64,000 nucleotides of DNA, taken from positions 248,001-312,000 of the forward strand of contig CAMFKE010000004.1 of assembly GCA_945957395.1 (NCBI GenBank), written 5' to 3'. Numbering within the stretch: position 1 is the stretch's first letter; each line of letters starts with the position of its first letter. Source of the stretch: an uncultured Opitutia bacterium. Lineage in GTDB: Bacteria > Verrucomicrobiota > Verrucomicrobiia > Opitutales > UBA953. Position numbers and translations under genes: made by a program. This document shows positions 25,284-33,748 of this stretch, piece by piece. The notes under the pieces were generated by a model. The model searched no databases. It had not been told where the DNA came from and saw only the letters and a list, made by a program, of their open reading frames with translations.

Positions 25284-28111
25284 GGGGCGGTGTTGGCTTG
25301 GGCGGGCTCTGCCGCCCGGCCGGAGAGTTGTTCAAGGCGGCGTCGCGCCAGCGCCTCGCCGGGAAGACGGCGGGTTTCCGACGCGAGGCCCTCGTTGTAT
25401 TCGAGGAGGCGGTCGAGGGCGGCTCGCGCCTCGGCGAACTGCCCGTCCTGGGCGCGCAGTTCCGCCAGCTTGATCAGCCCGGCGGACACCCAGTGCCTTC
25501 CGCTCTCACCCAAGGACTCGGCGTCCTCCGGCGAGGAGAGCAGTTCGTCCAGCGTGGCCCAGAGCGACTTGGCCGCCTCAAGCCGCGCCATGCGCGCTCC
25601 GGTCGTCGGGCTGACGGCGCCCTTGGGAGGCGCGAGCGACTCGGCTTCCGCGCGCTTGCAAGCCGCCTCGGCGGCCAGGTCGGCGGGGCGCCCGGGCAGG
25701 TTCACGAGCCGGGCGTACTCGGCGGCGGCGAGCACCAGCCGGTCGGCGCGTTTTTCGCCGTCCTTGCCCTGCTTGAGAAGGCAGTCGGCCTTGGCCAGCT
25801 CGGCGCGCATGCGGGCCGCGTGGTTGGGTTGGGCGACCACCAGGTCCTCGTAGACCTTCAGGGCCGAATCGAACTCGTTGATGCGCCGCAGAATGTCGCC
25901 CTGCATGAGGCGGGCCCGGAAGAACAGCTCATGGTTGGGGTGGTCCTTGGTGAGCCTGTCGAGTTTGTCGAAAGCGGCTTTGAGTCGAGTCGGGCCCTGG
26001 CGTTCTGCGAGCGCCATCTCTTCGCAAGCGGCCTCGTAGAGGGCGGCCACCGCGTATTCCGTGAACTTGGCGTCCGGGTTTTCGCGGAAGCGCTCATAGC
26101 CTTCGATGAAGGTCGCAAGGGCTTCGGCGTGCCGGCCTTTCGCCGCCAGGTGTCGGCCTTCCACCAGGTAGGAGGAGGCGGCCGCGGGTTGCCCGGGGTG
26201 CTGTTCGCGCAATTCGCGGAAGGCCGTCGCGGCCTCGGCTCCGGAGCCCAGCAGGGCGCGGGCTCTCAGCAGCGCGGTCTGCGCCAGGATGGCGGGGGCG
26301 TTGTCGCGCAATTCGGGGGCGTCGCTCGCCGTCACCAGTCCGGCGAGCAGACGGGCGCTCGCGGCGGCCTCGGCGCCCTTGCCGGAGGCGAGTTCGCACA
26401 TGGCTCGAAGCCACAGGAGGCGGGCTCGCATGCCCGCGTCGGAGGCGGCGGGTGCTTCCAGCGCCCGCGCCAGCCTGGGCAGCGCCCGAGCGGGGGCGCC
26501 GGCGCGTCGAAGCGCGTCGCACACGAGCCATTCCGCGCGCAGGATCAGGGGCGCCGCGATGCGCCCTCCGGGCGCGGCGGCCGCATCGAGCACGGAGACA
26601 GCCTCCTCGGCGCGCGAGGTCAGGTCGCGGGCGGTGTCGGCCAGCCTTGCGCGAAGCTCGCCGAGGAGCGCCTCGCCGCGTGCCGTCTCGTCCGTGAGGC
26701 CGGCGCGGGCTCGCGCATAGGCCGCCGCGGCGAGCGCGTGGTCGTTGTTGAGGAAGTAGCAGTCCGCGCAGGCCAGGTTGAGCGTCACGGCCTCGGCGGG
26801 CGGGGTGAGCTCGCGAAGTTTTTCCAGCGCGTCGGCCGCCCTGCGGTAGGCGCGGCTCTGCCAGGCGATGTCGGCGGACAGCGCCAGCGCGTCCTCGCGC
26901 AGCGGCGACGACGGGAATTTGTCCAGAAGCTCGCGAGCGGCCCTGTCGGCCTTTTCGCGGGCCGCTTCGCGCGCCTCGTCGGTGTCGGCCCGGGAGGCGG
27001 CGGCCAGCATCACGGCGGCTCGCGTGTAGTGCGCCAGGTCGGCCACGCGCGAATCGGGGTTCCCGGTGGGCGGCTCGATGAACTCGGTGAGTTTGGCGTA
27101 GATGGCGTTGGCGTTCACCACGACCTCACCCGGCTGCGCGGTGAGGACGGCCTCTCGCAGCGCCGCCAGCGCGGCGCCCTGGATGTCGAAGAATCCTTCC
27201 GCGGCGGCCGCGCGAAGGAGCGCCGCGCGGCCTTCGGGGGAGCGACCCCCGCTGCCCGGCGAGCCGTCTCCCGCCATGAGGCCGCAGAGCAGTTCTCGTT
27301 CTGCCACCAGGTCGGCATCGCGCAGGGGGACGCGTCGCAGGTGGTTCACGGCGCGGGCCCCTTCGCCGGAGCGATGAAGGGCGAAAGCCTGGGTCTTCGC
27401 CAGCTGATAGGTCTGTCGGATGTCGGGCAGGATGTCGATGAGCCTGCCGATTTCGTCGAAGGCATCGGTATCTTCCGGGCGGATACGAAGCTGCATGCGC
27501 AACTTCAGCAGGGCGACCTGCCCGCGCTCGAGAGGGTCGCGAGCCTTGGCCGCCGCGTCACGGAAGTGCCTTTCAGCCGCATCGCGCCTGGCTTCCTCGC
27601 CTGCCATGAGCCCTTCGAGGACATCGCGCCACAGGGTGTCGCCCGGCGTTAGGCGGGCGCCGCGGGAGCCGGCCAGATGCCGGGCGGCGTCGGCGTTGCG
27701 GCGGGCGCCATAGGCGGCCAGGCCCAGACGCAGGCTTTTGTCGGGGGCTTCCCCAGGGATCTCGTTCAGCGCCTTCTCGGCTCCGGCGAAGTCGGCGCGC
27801 TGGAGTCGCGCCGAGGCCAGCGCGATGAGTACGCGGCGTCGAGCTGCGCCGTCGCCCTCGAGTTTCTTCAAGGCGTCCTCGGCGAGGCTTTCCGCGAGGG
27901 AGGGTAGTCCGGCGGCCGTCGAGGATTCGACGGCGGAGACAAAGGTGCGGGCCTCGGGGGTTGCTCCCGCCCGGTCCGTAGCCGGCAGGGAGAGCGCCGG
28001 GGTTTCGGCCGCTCGCGCCAGGGCGGCGGAGGCGAGCAGGGAGAGGGCGGCGCGGGCGGAGTTTCCGCGGAGCCGGAGGAGGCGGGCGGTTTTACCGTGA
28101 AGCCGTGGCAT
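25280..28111 (-). CDS. Large secreted tetratricopeptide-repeat protein
   Basis: The product is 943 residues. A signal peptide covers residues 1 to about 35 (ASAALARAAETP). Helical repeats of the TPR type run through the whole mature protein, for example the LAVFIRRINEFDSALKVYEDL-like pairs near residue 755, and a KYAEALATFIEGYERF-type pair. No catalytic motif is seen. The gene leads a TPR-exbB-exbD operon, an arrangement known in Verrucomicrobia and Planctomycetes relatives. The motor may energise an outer-membrane or periplasmic complex nucleated by the TPR scaffold. That role is inference. Confidence 0.8.
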   Translation of the reverse strand: MPRLHGKTARLLRLRGNSARAALSLLASAALARAAETPALSLPATDRAGATPEARTFVSAVESSTAAGLPSLAESLAEDALKKLEGDGAARRRVLIALASARLQRADFAGAEKALNEIPGEAPDKSLRLGLAAYGARRNADAARHLAGSRGARLTPGDTLWRDVLEGLMAGEEARRDAAERHFRDAAAKARDPLERGQVALLKLRMQLRIRPEDTDAFDEIGRLIDILPDIRQTYQLAKTQAFALHRSGEGARAVNHLRRVPLRDADLVAERELLCGLMAGDGSPGSGGRSPEGRAALLRAAAAEGFFDIQGAALAALREAVLTAQPGEVVVNANAIYAKLTEFIEPPTGNPDSRVADLAHYTRAAVMLAAASRADTDEAREAAREKADRAARELLDKFPSSPLREDALALSADIAWQSRAYRRAADALEKLRELTPPAEAVTLNLACADCYFLNNDHALAAAAYARARAGLTDETARGEALLGELRARLADTARDLTSRAEEAVSVLDAAAAPGGRIAAPLILRAEWLVCDALRRAGAPARALPRLARALEAPAASDAGMRARLLWLRAMCELASGKGAEAAASARLLAGLVTASDAPELRDNAPAILAQTALLRARALLGSGAEAATAFRELREQHPGQPAAASSYLVEGRHLAAKGRHAEALATFIEGYERFRENPDAKFTEYAVAALYEAACEEMALAERQGPTRLKAAFDKLDRLTKDHPNHELFFRARLMQGDILRRINEFDSALKVYEDLVVAQPNHAARMRAELAKADCLLKQGKDGEKRADRLVLAAAEYARLVNLPGRPADLAAEAACKRAEAESLAPPKGAVSPTTGARMARLEAAKSLWATLDELLSSPEDAESLGESGRHWVSAGLIKLAELRAQDGQFAEARAALDRLLEYNEGLASETRRLPGEALARRRLEQLSGRAAEPAQANTAP

Positions 28112-28205
28112 CCGCGCAGAACACAGGGCCCCGGTTCACTTGGCAAGCGCGCAGGGGGGTGGCTTCCGCTTGCGCCTTGGAAAAAAACGGCCACGGTCGC
28201 CGTCC
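28112..28205. promoter_or_regulatory. Divergent promoter region
   Basis: 94 bases separate the leftward TPR gene and the rightward secreted-protein gene, so both promoters must lie here. I cannot assign -35 and -10 boxes. An A-rich run (GGAAAAAAACGG) lies about 25 bases before the rightward start. Confidence 0.35.
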
Positions 28206-29075
28206 ATGCCCCGCCCCCGCCTCCTTGTCCCCGTTTTTGCAGTCAGCCTGCTGGCGGCCGCGTGCGGGGCTCGCGCGCAGGTGGCACCCCTGAAGGAGTT
28301 ACCCGGCATGGGCAAGGCCACCAGGGGCGGATACACCATCACGGTGGAAGGCGGTGAGGACGGTCCCAAGACGGTTCATTATCCTGCGGGCGCCCGCCGC
28401 GAGCCGCGCCCCGCCGCTCCTGCTACGACGCCGCTTCCGAACGGGGACTCGCGAGGGCGCCCCGGCGCCCCTGCCGCCTTGGAGCAGGGGGCGTATCCGC
28501 CCCGGCCGACCCGACAGGGGAGCGTTGAAAAGCGCATCGACGAGGAGGGCGAGGTGGAGTCTCCGCTCACCCGGGTGACCAAAAAGGAGGAGGAGCAGTC
28601 GAGGAAACGCTTCGGCAAGGAGACCTCCGAGTATTTCGGCAAGGACGAGCGCTACGATCGCCGCGACCCCGTTTCCTACGGCAAGTGGGAGGGCGCCGGA
28701 GATTCCTTTGAGAAGAAGCGCTCCGACGGCGTGGATTTTTCGGACATTTTCGAGAGCGAGCGGGTGGAGAAGAAGCGGGTTTCCTACGACACGCGCGAGC
28801 GACAGATATACGCAGGCTCGGGAGAGAAGGCCGAGGTTGAGGGATGGACCGAGCGTTTCTCTCGCGACAAGAACGACAAGTTTTCGGACTCCGGTCGCTC
28901 CTCCGCCTTGCGCGACCGCATGTCCGAGGGCTTCAAGGCGCTCACCCAGGTCTCCATGCAGGATATCAACCGATACCAGTTCCGCCGCAGCCATTCGACG
29001 GAGAAGGGCGAGCTGCCCGTCGGCCGCATCGGCGCCGACGCGCCGACGCCCATGAAGAAATCCGCCGGCGAGTGA
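28206..29075 (+). CDS. Secreted highly charged protein of unknown function
   Basis: The product is 289 residues from the ATG at 28206, which begins a short signal peptide (MPRPRLLVPVFAVSLLAAAC). Cys20 may be lipidated. The mature part is very hydrophilic. Glu/Lys/Arg/Asp-rich segments dominate (KKEEEQSRKRFGKETSEYFGKDERYD), with a Pro/Arg stretch earlier and no membrane span. I do not recognise a family. It is transcribed away from the TPR-exbB-exbD operon and may be an accessory of it (inference). Confidence 0.65.
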   Translation: MPRPRLLVPVFAVSLLAAACGARAQVAPLKELPGMGKATRGGYTITVEGGEDGPKTVHYPAGARREPRPAAPATTPLPNGDSRGRPGAPAALEQGAYPPRPTRQGSVEKRIDEEGEVESPLTRVTKKEEEQSRKRFGKETSEYFGKDERYDRRDPVSYGKWEGAGDSFEKKRSDGVDFSDIFESERVEKKRVSYDTRERQIYAGSGEKAEVEGWTERFSRDKNDKFSDSGRSSALRDRMSEGFKALTQVSMQDINRYQFRRSHSTEKGELPVGRIGADAPTPMKKSAGE

Positions 29076-29135
29076 CGCCGCCGCCGGCGGGATGGTGTAT
29101 CCGCTTTCATATCACAAAATTCTCCGCATCCCGCC

Positions 29136-29543
29136 ATGTTGTTCGTCCTCCAGCTCGCCTTTGTCGTGGTTCCCTCGGAGGTCGCCCAGCTCGTGCTGGC
29201 GGAGCGGCGCATCGGCGTGCGCCAGTTGCGAGCCGGAGTGGATCCCCGCGAGGCGCCCCCGCCGCCGGCCCGCATCGGCTGGGCCTGGCTCGCTCTGGCG
29301 GCGCTGTGTCATCTCTATCCGCTCGTGTTGCTGACCGAAGGCGAGACGAGGTTCTTCGGCTTGCTCATGCTCCTGCTCGGGGTCGTCGGGTTCGATTTGC
29401 GCCGGCGCGGCGGCTTGCGTTGGGCGCTGGTCGTGCTGACGCTGGAGGGCGCGCTGCGCATCGGCGTCATGATCCAGATGTTCGTGCTGAACGCCTGGTA
29501 CGGGTCGCCCTATCCTCCGGGGCTGCCGCGTTTCTGGGGATGA
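29136..29543 (+). CDS. Small integral membrane protein, unknown
   Basis: The 135-residue product has about four hydrophobic segments (1-20, 47-66, 72-88 and 95-118) joined by short Arg-rich loops. No family is recognised. It follows the secreted charged protein by 60 bases on the same strand and may share its transcript. It converges with tatA; a hairpin lies between the stops. Confidence 0.6.
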   Translation: MLFVLQLAFVVVPSEVAQLVLAERRIGVRQLRAGVDPREAPPPPARIGWAWLALAALCHLYPLVLLTEGETRFFGLLMLLLGVVGFDLRRRGGLRWALVVLTLEGALRIGVMIQMFVLNAWYGSPYPPGLPRFWG

Positions 29544-29560
29544 TGTCCCGGGGCACGCGA

Positions 29561-29590
29561 AAGCCCCGCGCCTTGTGGGCTGCGGGGCTT
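29561..29590. terminator. Bidirectional terminator-like hairpin
   Basis: AAGCCCCGC (29561-29569) pairs perfectly with GCGGGGCTT (29582-29590) around a 12-base loop. It sits between the convergent membrane-protein gene and tatA, so it can serve both. T tracts are only two bases long. Confidence 0.5.
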
Positions 29591-29607
29591 GCGTGAGAGC
29601 CGGCCGG

Positions 29608-29949
29608 TCAAGCCTGCTTGTTCTTTTCGGCGGCGAGCTTGGCGCGCTCCTCTTCCTCCACGCGGGCGCGGATTTTGGCGCGCTCCTCGTCCTCGACTTT
29701 AGCGCGCATTTTTGCACGTTCCTCTTCGTCGATTTTGGCGCGGACCTTCTTGCGCTCGTCCTCCTCGATCGCGTTGCGGATTTCGTCATCCACTTCCTCG
29801 CTCGCCTTCTTGAACTCGCGACGGGCCTTGCCCAGTCCGCGGGCCAGCTCGGGCAGCTTGCTGCCGCCGAAGAGGAGAACGACGACAATCAGGACGAGCC
29901 ACACGAGGGGACCGTCGATGACCGCGAGGGTTGATGCGAGGGGATTCAT
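29608..29949 (-). CDS. tatA: Sec-independent translocase protein TatA, with 12-residue charged repeats
   Basis: TatA forms the pore of the twin-arginine translocation system. The 113 residues start with a short periplasmic end and one span at about 10-30. The LFGGSKLPELARGLGKARREF hinge and amphipathic helix follow, which is diagnostic of TatA/E. The C-terminal 60 residues hold three tandem 12-residue charged repeats (RAKxRAKxEDEE type) that should form a long single helix. This is longer and more regular than in typical TatA. tatB and tatC are not in the window. Confidence 0.9.
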   Translation of the reverse strand: MNPLASTLAVIDGPLVWLVLIVVVLLFGGSKLPELARGLGKARREFKKASEEVDDEIRNAIEEDERKKVRAKIDEEERAKMRAKVEDEERAKIRARVEEEERAKLAAEKNKQA

Positions 29950-30247
29950 GGTGCAGGTGTTTTTTCCGGAGGGGGCTCAGTGTAAACATTAATCTCGGAT
30001 GCCGGTTCCGCTCGCACGCGCGGTTTCTGTTCGTCTGCCATCCGCGATCGGAATCTTCGTGTGCCGGGAATCTCCGAGTCGGCGGTCGTATCGTGTCGTG
30101 CGTTGTTCCTCGTCGTTTGGACCCGGGCTGCGTCTGCCTCCTCCGCACTTTGACGCCAAGACGCGCCGTAAAATTTTCGTTTTGCCCCTTGACTTGCGAA
30201 CGGCGTTTTCTTTTCTGCGTGGCCTTCCACCAAGGAAGAGGCCCAAC

Positions 30248-30337
30248 GGAGAGGTGACAGAGTGGCCGATTGTGCAGCATTGGAAATGCTGTGAACTCGC
30301 AAGGGTTCCGGAGGTTCGAATCCTCTCCTCTCCGCCA
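30248..30337 (+). tRNA. tRNA-Ser (anticodon GGA)
   Basis: The acceptor stem GGAGAGG (30248-30254) pairs with CCTCTCC (30327-30333), followed by G and an encoded CCA. The anticodon stem CAGCA/TGCTG encloses loop TTGGAAA, giving anticodon GGA, which reads UCC and UCU. A long variable arm (class II) and the T loop TTCGAAT are present. A strong terminator follows. tRNA-Ser genes are common integration sites, and the segment to the right has mobile-element traits. Confidence 0.95.
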
Positions 30338-30345
30338 GTTTAGTT

Positions 30346-30382
30346 AAGCCCCGCAAGTTCAACGACTTGCGGGGCTTTTTGT
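30346..30382 (+). terminator. Rho-independent terminator after tRNA-Ser
   Basis: AAGCCCCGCAAGT (30346-30358) pairs perfectly over 13 bp with ACTTGCGGGGCTT (30365-30377), followed by TTT and GTTGTT. It lies 8 bases after the tRNA. Confidence 0.8.
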
Positions 30383-30816
30383 TGTTCCGAAAGTTGTCGG
30401 GTAAGACTGAGGGTAAGACTATGTGTGCCGATGTTTGCCATCGTCGTTTTTGCGACAGGACTGAGAAGTGTGCTGCATGGATTAAACTTGATGACGAAGG
30501 GTGTTGACCGGCGATTGTCGGTGTGCTGGGATGTTTGTCGTTGCACCGTCCGAGCCGTTTCCACGGCTTACAAAGCAACTCTTGAAGCTGTTACGCACGT
30601 TCTAAGGTAAGCCACGCATCACGCATCTAGCCCTCGGACACGCCTCGATTTTGGGGCTGTCGGGCGACAAGCGGTTTCGCGATTCACGGGTAAAGGTTGT
30701 TTTCGTCATGCGCTCTTTTGGGTGCTCTGGCACAGCAGTGCCATGGGCGCGGCGCATGGTTTTTCCGGGTTCCCCGGAGTCACCTTTTTGCGGGCACCTG
30801 CCCGCGCAGTCTCGTC
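30383..30816. other. Intergenic start of putative mobile element
   Basis: No gene is recognised in these 434 bases. GGGTAAGACT occurs twice in direct orientation (30399-30408 and 30411-30420). Composition is less GC-rich than in the dcw region. I looked for a copy of the tRNA-Ser 3' end further right that would mark an attachment site and saw none. Confidence 0.35.
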
Positions 30817-31290
30817 ATGTCTCTTCTTCAAGAATTGGGTGTTCAGTCGCCCGATGCGCTGGAGGTTCTTCTTCGCTCCGGCTTCACCCTTCGTTATGAT
30901 TCCTTTGCGCACCGGCTTTCGTTTGATCCCCCTCGGGGGGAAGGTGTCGGTTTTGGCGCATGTGCGCCGTCGGCATCGGGTGGTGCGCGGCCTGCGTATG
31001 TTCGTCTCCCCAAGTCCGGGGAGCGTTGTCCTTTGTCGGGGCTTACCCGGTCCATGCTCGATTCCTTGGTTCGCCCCTGCGCGGCCAATGGTCATCGCCC
31101 GCCCGTAAGGTCGGTGAAGGTGAAAACCGCCGGGGCCAATGGGCGAAAGGGCGCTGTGCTTATCGATGTCCAATCATTGATGCGCTACTTGGCATCACAG
31201 GGTCGCGCTAGCCAGGGCTGCGATGTTCATGCTGCCATCGATGCCGACTGTCAGGCGAGGCATGAGCTTGGCCCTCTGTGCGGTGCGTGA
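30817..31290 (+). CDS. Excisionase-like small DNA-binding protein
   Basis: The product is 157 residues from the ATG at 30817 (MSLLQELGVQSPDALEVLL). The core at about residues 65-130 reads RLPKSGERCPLSGLTRSMLD, then VRSVKVKTAGANGRKGAVLI and DVQSLMRYL. This 'G-x-x-C-P-x-S/T-G-L-S/T-R' turn, strand, then 'xL(I)-x-x-x-S-L' layout resembles excisionase-type winged helix-turn-helix proteins that sit in integrated elements. It would bind element-end DNA or act as a regulator. No integrase is seen next to it. The frame also opens at 30697, but that part is not conserved-looking. Confidence 0.5.
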   Translation: MSLLQELGVQSPDALEVLLRSGFTLRYDSFAHRLSFDPPRGEGVGFGACAPSASGGARPAYVRLPKSGERCPLSGLTRSMLDSLVRPCAANGHRPPVRSVKVKTAGANGRKGAVLIDVQSLMRYLASQGRASQGCDVHAAIDADCQARHELGPLCGA

Positions 31291-31432
31291 GGCAAGTGGG
31301 GTGCTACGTGCCGGCCGGTTCTCGGGCTACCGTGTCCAGGCGGTGATCCCGAACTTCCGTCTGTTCAATGAGGTACTCTCCGACCGACCGGTGTTCCACG
31401 TCACCCCTTCCGAAAAACTTCAAAGGAACTGA
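31262..31432 (+). CDS. Possible 56-residue protein
   Basis: This is a short frame with an ATG at 31262 and a GGCGAGG just before it. It overlaps the end of the excisionase-like gene by 29 bases and stops 3 bases before the next gene. The product shows no recognisable motif. The tight spacing is the only support, so it may be spurious. Confidence 0.25.
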   Translation: MSLALCAVREASGVLRAGRFSGYRVQAVIPNFRLFNEVLSDRPVFHVTPSEKLQRN

Positions 31433-31435
31433 GCC

Positions 31436-33286
31436 ATGGGCGCGAAAGAAGAACGCGAAATGCGCGAGACGGAGGGGTACGAGCCAAGGCGGATGACCGC
31501 CCAGTTCTCGTGGTCGTACATCCCCGGTAACAACTCGTGGGGGACCGGCGAGCGCAAGAGCGCCCGCACACGGTCGCTCATCAAGAAGGGCGTCGCCTGC
31601 ATCAGCAAGGAGCGCCGGGGCGGCAAGGTCTCGCAGCGCGAGGCCGCCCGGGCCGACTGGGAGGCCAAGCGCCAGACGGTCGTTACCAGCGTCCTGTGGT
31701 TGAGGGAGCTCGGTCGCGGCGTGGCGGCGACCATCATGAGCGACCTCTGCGACATCTTCGAGAACCGTCGCAACTGCACCCTGAAGGTGAACGGCCACCT
31801 GTGGCTCTTCCGCAAGGTGGAGGACTGGATGGTGCGCGCCGAGTGCTCCGACGCCCAGGCGCGTCGCGCTATCCGGCAGCTGGAGAAGGATGGGTACGTC
31901 CACCGCGTCCGCTCCATCGCCTACGGGCAGCCCAACCGCGTCGGCCTGCGCCCTGACATGGTCAAGGTCATGGCCGCCCAGGCGCGCGCCGACGGCGGTA
32001 ACGAGGAGGCCTACTACCGCAACTTCGATGTCCTCGCCGAGGCGATGTCCTTCAACGACATGGAGTCCCTTCAGGAGGAGGCTCAGCACCCGGACAATGC
32101 GGCGAAGCTGCCCAAGGGGCGCCGCCACCCGCTGGACGTCATGTCCTTCCTCCTCCGGGAGCGGAGCATCATCCCGGAGCTCCCGGACTTCCCGCTCAAC
32201 GAGCGCCCGATCCCCGACGAGATGCTGGCGCGCGAGGTCACCATCGCCGACCGCCTCAAGCGTGGGGACATCGGCAAGACCCTGCGCGCCGACAAGCGCC
32301 GCGACGGGCTGCGCCGGATCGCCGTCATCGAGGCCAGTGCGATCAAGATGATCTACAGCGACAAGTTCACCAACGAGGAGATGGCCGAACTGGAGACCCT
32401 GCACTCCCGGTTCATGAAGGCCACGGACGAGCGCAAGCCGGCCGTGCGCGCGGAGCTGGCCGAACTGATGGCCTCGGAGGTCGGTCGCGTCAACGCGGCC
32501 CGCCGGTGGCGCCTGCGCCGGGAGGCTCTTGAGGACGCCGGCGAGGAGGTTCCCGAGCCCAAGAAAAGGGCCCGGAAAACCGCCTCCCCCGGGGGTACCG
32601 GGGAGCCTGTCGTCACAAAAGTCGGCAACCGGTCTTACCGGAAAGACCACTTGCGCAAAGTGCTTGATGCCAACGGTTTCGTGGCAACTGGTAATTTTGC
32701 ATGCAAGGGGAACTTGCGTCCAACCAGTTGCGAGGGCGAAGAGCCCAGTGTTCATCACGATTGCCGTGTGGTCACTGGTAACTTTTTGACCAGTGCATAC
32801 AAGGGATGCAAGGGAGCGGTCAAAATGACCGCACCAAAGGAGGTAGCAAACAGCTCTACTCCTTCTGGAGAAGGAGTGAGCTCGTCCTCCTTCGTATCCA
32901 CTCAGTCGGACGAGCTCCCTACCTTCTCCCATCAGGAGCAGACGATTATAGCGGAGAGCTCGCCGGGGCCGAGCTCTCCGATTTGCTCGTCTAAGCGTTG
33001 GGAGTGGCTCATCCCGGAGCTCCTCAAGATCCTGCGGGAGGTCAGGGCGAAGAACAGGCAGCACGCCAACAGCGCCTACTTCACGCTCCCCGACGACACC
33101 CGACCCGGCGAGTGGGTGACGCAGCTCGGCGGCGGTCACTTCGATCCGTTCAACCGCTACCCCGGCCGCAGGGGGCTCTTCCGCATGTACGTCGACTGCG
33201 GCCTGGTGTGGGTCATCCCCCGGGTGAAGCTCGACCTCCCGGAGGAGACCTCGTTCCAGGCCGCCGAGGCCTACCTGGAGGCGTAA
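31436..33286 (+). CDS. 616-residue winged-helix protein of a putative mobile element
   Basis: The start ATG at 31436 has an AAAGGAA ribosome-binding site 8-14 bases upstream, one of the few clear ones here. Residues about 105-185 look like a winged helix: an alpha-helical part, then CSDAQARRAIRQLEKDGYVH and RVRSIAYGQPNRVGLRPD. Such domains occur in replication initiators and regulators of plasmids and integrative elements. The middle is helical and basic. Residues about 400-525 are Ser/Thr-rich and lower in GC. A compact C-terminal domain (about 525-616, with ANSAYFTLPDDTRPGEW) has no family I know. The function is unassigned; a replication or partition role is only a possibility. Confidence 0.6.
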   Translation: MGAKEEREMRETEGYEPRRMTAQFSWSYIPGNNSWGTGERKSARTRSLIKKGVACISKERRGGKVSQREAARADWEAKRQTVVTSVLWLRELGRGVAATIMSDLCDIFENRRNCTLKVNGHLWLFRKVEDWMVRAECSDAQARRAIRQLEKDGYVHRVRSIAYGQPNRVGLRPDMVKVMAAQARADGGNEEAYYRNFDVLAEAMSFNDMESLQEEAQHPDNAAKLPKGRRHPLDVMSFLLRERSIIPELPDFPLNERPIPDEMLAREVTIADRLKRGDIGKTLRADKRRDGLRRIAVIEASAIKMIYSDKFTNEEMAELETLHSRFMKATDERKPAVRAELAELMASEVGRVNAARRWRLRREALEDAGEEVPEPKKRARKTASPGGTGEPVVTKVGNRSYRKDHLRKVLDANGFVATGNFACKGNLRPTSCEGEEPSVHHDCRVVTGNFLTSAYKGCKGAVKMTAPKEVANSSTPSGEGVSSSSFVSTQSDELPTFSHQEQTIIAESSPGPSSPICSSKRWEWLIPELLKILREVRAKNRQHANSAYFTLPDDTRPGEWVTQLGGGHFDPFNRYPGRRGLFRMYVDCGLVWVIPRVKLDLPEETSFQAAEAYLEA

Positions 33287-33305
33287 CGGCTACCACCCGC
33301 CCCCC

Positions 33306-33347
33306 CCCGGGGCCGAAAACGCGCCAGCGCGAAAGCCAGGCCCCGGG
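33306..33347. repeat. Inverted repeat after the winged-helix gene
   Basis: CCCGGGGCC (33306-33314) pairs perfectly with GGCCCCGGG (33339-33347) around 24 bases, which contain a smaller GCGC-CA-GCGC stem. It begins inside a run of nine Cs (33300-33308). There is no T tract, so it is not a standard terminator. Confidence 0.45.
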
Positions 33348-33384
33348 AATCCACGCCCCAGAACCGAACCCAGACCAAAAATCC

Positions 33385-33534
33385 ATGTCAGAAAAACCCA
33401 GCAACCTCCCGGACGGTGTTCCGGAAATCATGTGGACCATCGTCGAGAAACTGGTCCGCATCCGTAGGGGCGGTAGCGCTTCGACAGGGCTAGAATGGAT
33501 GGGGCAGTCAGGCGATTCACTGAAATGGTGCTGA
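33385..33534 (+). CDS. Possible 49-residue protein of the mobile element
   Basis: This is a short frame starting MSEKPSNLPDGVPEIMWTIV with good coding character in its first 30 residues. The second half is less convincing and may be a truncated or shifted tail. There is no family assignment. It lies 98 bases after the winged-helix gene on the same strand. Confidence 0.35.
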   Translation: MSEKPSNLPDGVPEIMWTIVEKLVRIRRGGSASTGLEWMGQSGDSLKWC

Positions 33535-33748
33535 CCGGTACAAGGTCGCCATATGTGCCGATAGTCGACTTAGCCTGATGAATAAAGGGATGCTGGCGTT
33601 TTTATGGCTTTTTTTACGCGAGCTATGGCTTTGCCTAGTGGCGCAGCTAGCTCGCATTAACGAGGTGCGCTACGCCTGCCCCAATACCCCGTCTGTTGGG
33701 GGGCATAGTTCAACGAGGCCGCCATACCTGTGGGAGGACCTGTCTGCG
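33535..33748. other. Boundary region between mobile element and T2SS genes
   Basis: No gene is supported in these 214 bases. Composition is mixed, with a T-rich run near 33600-33620. An imperfect stem, GCCCCAATA...TTGGGGGGC, at about 33678-33704 could end the leftward T2SS transcript but lacks a T tract. Confidence 0.3.

Noticed and set aside
25298-27652. 784-residue plus-strand frame opposite the TPR gene
   Set aside because: The minus-strand frame has a signal peptide, TPR helices and coupling to exbB. The plus-strand frame is Gly/Arg-rich without motifs.
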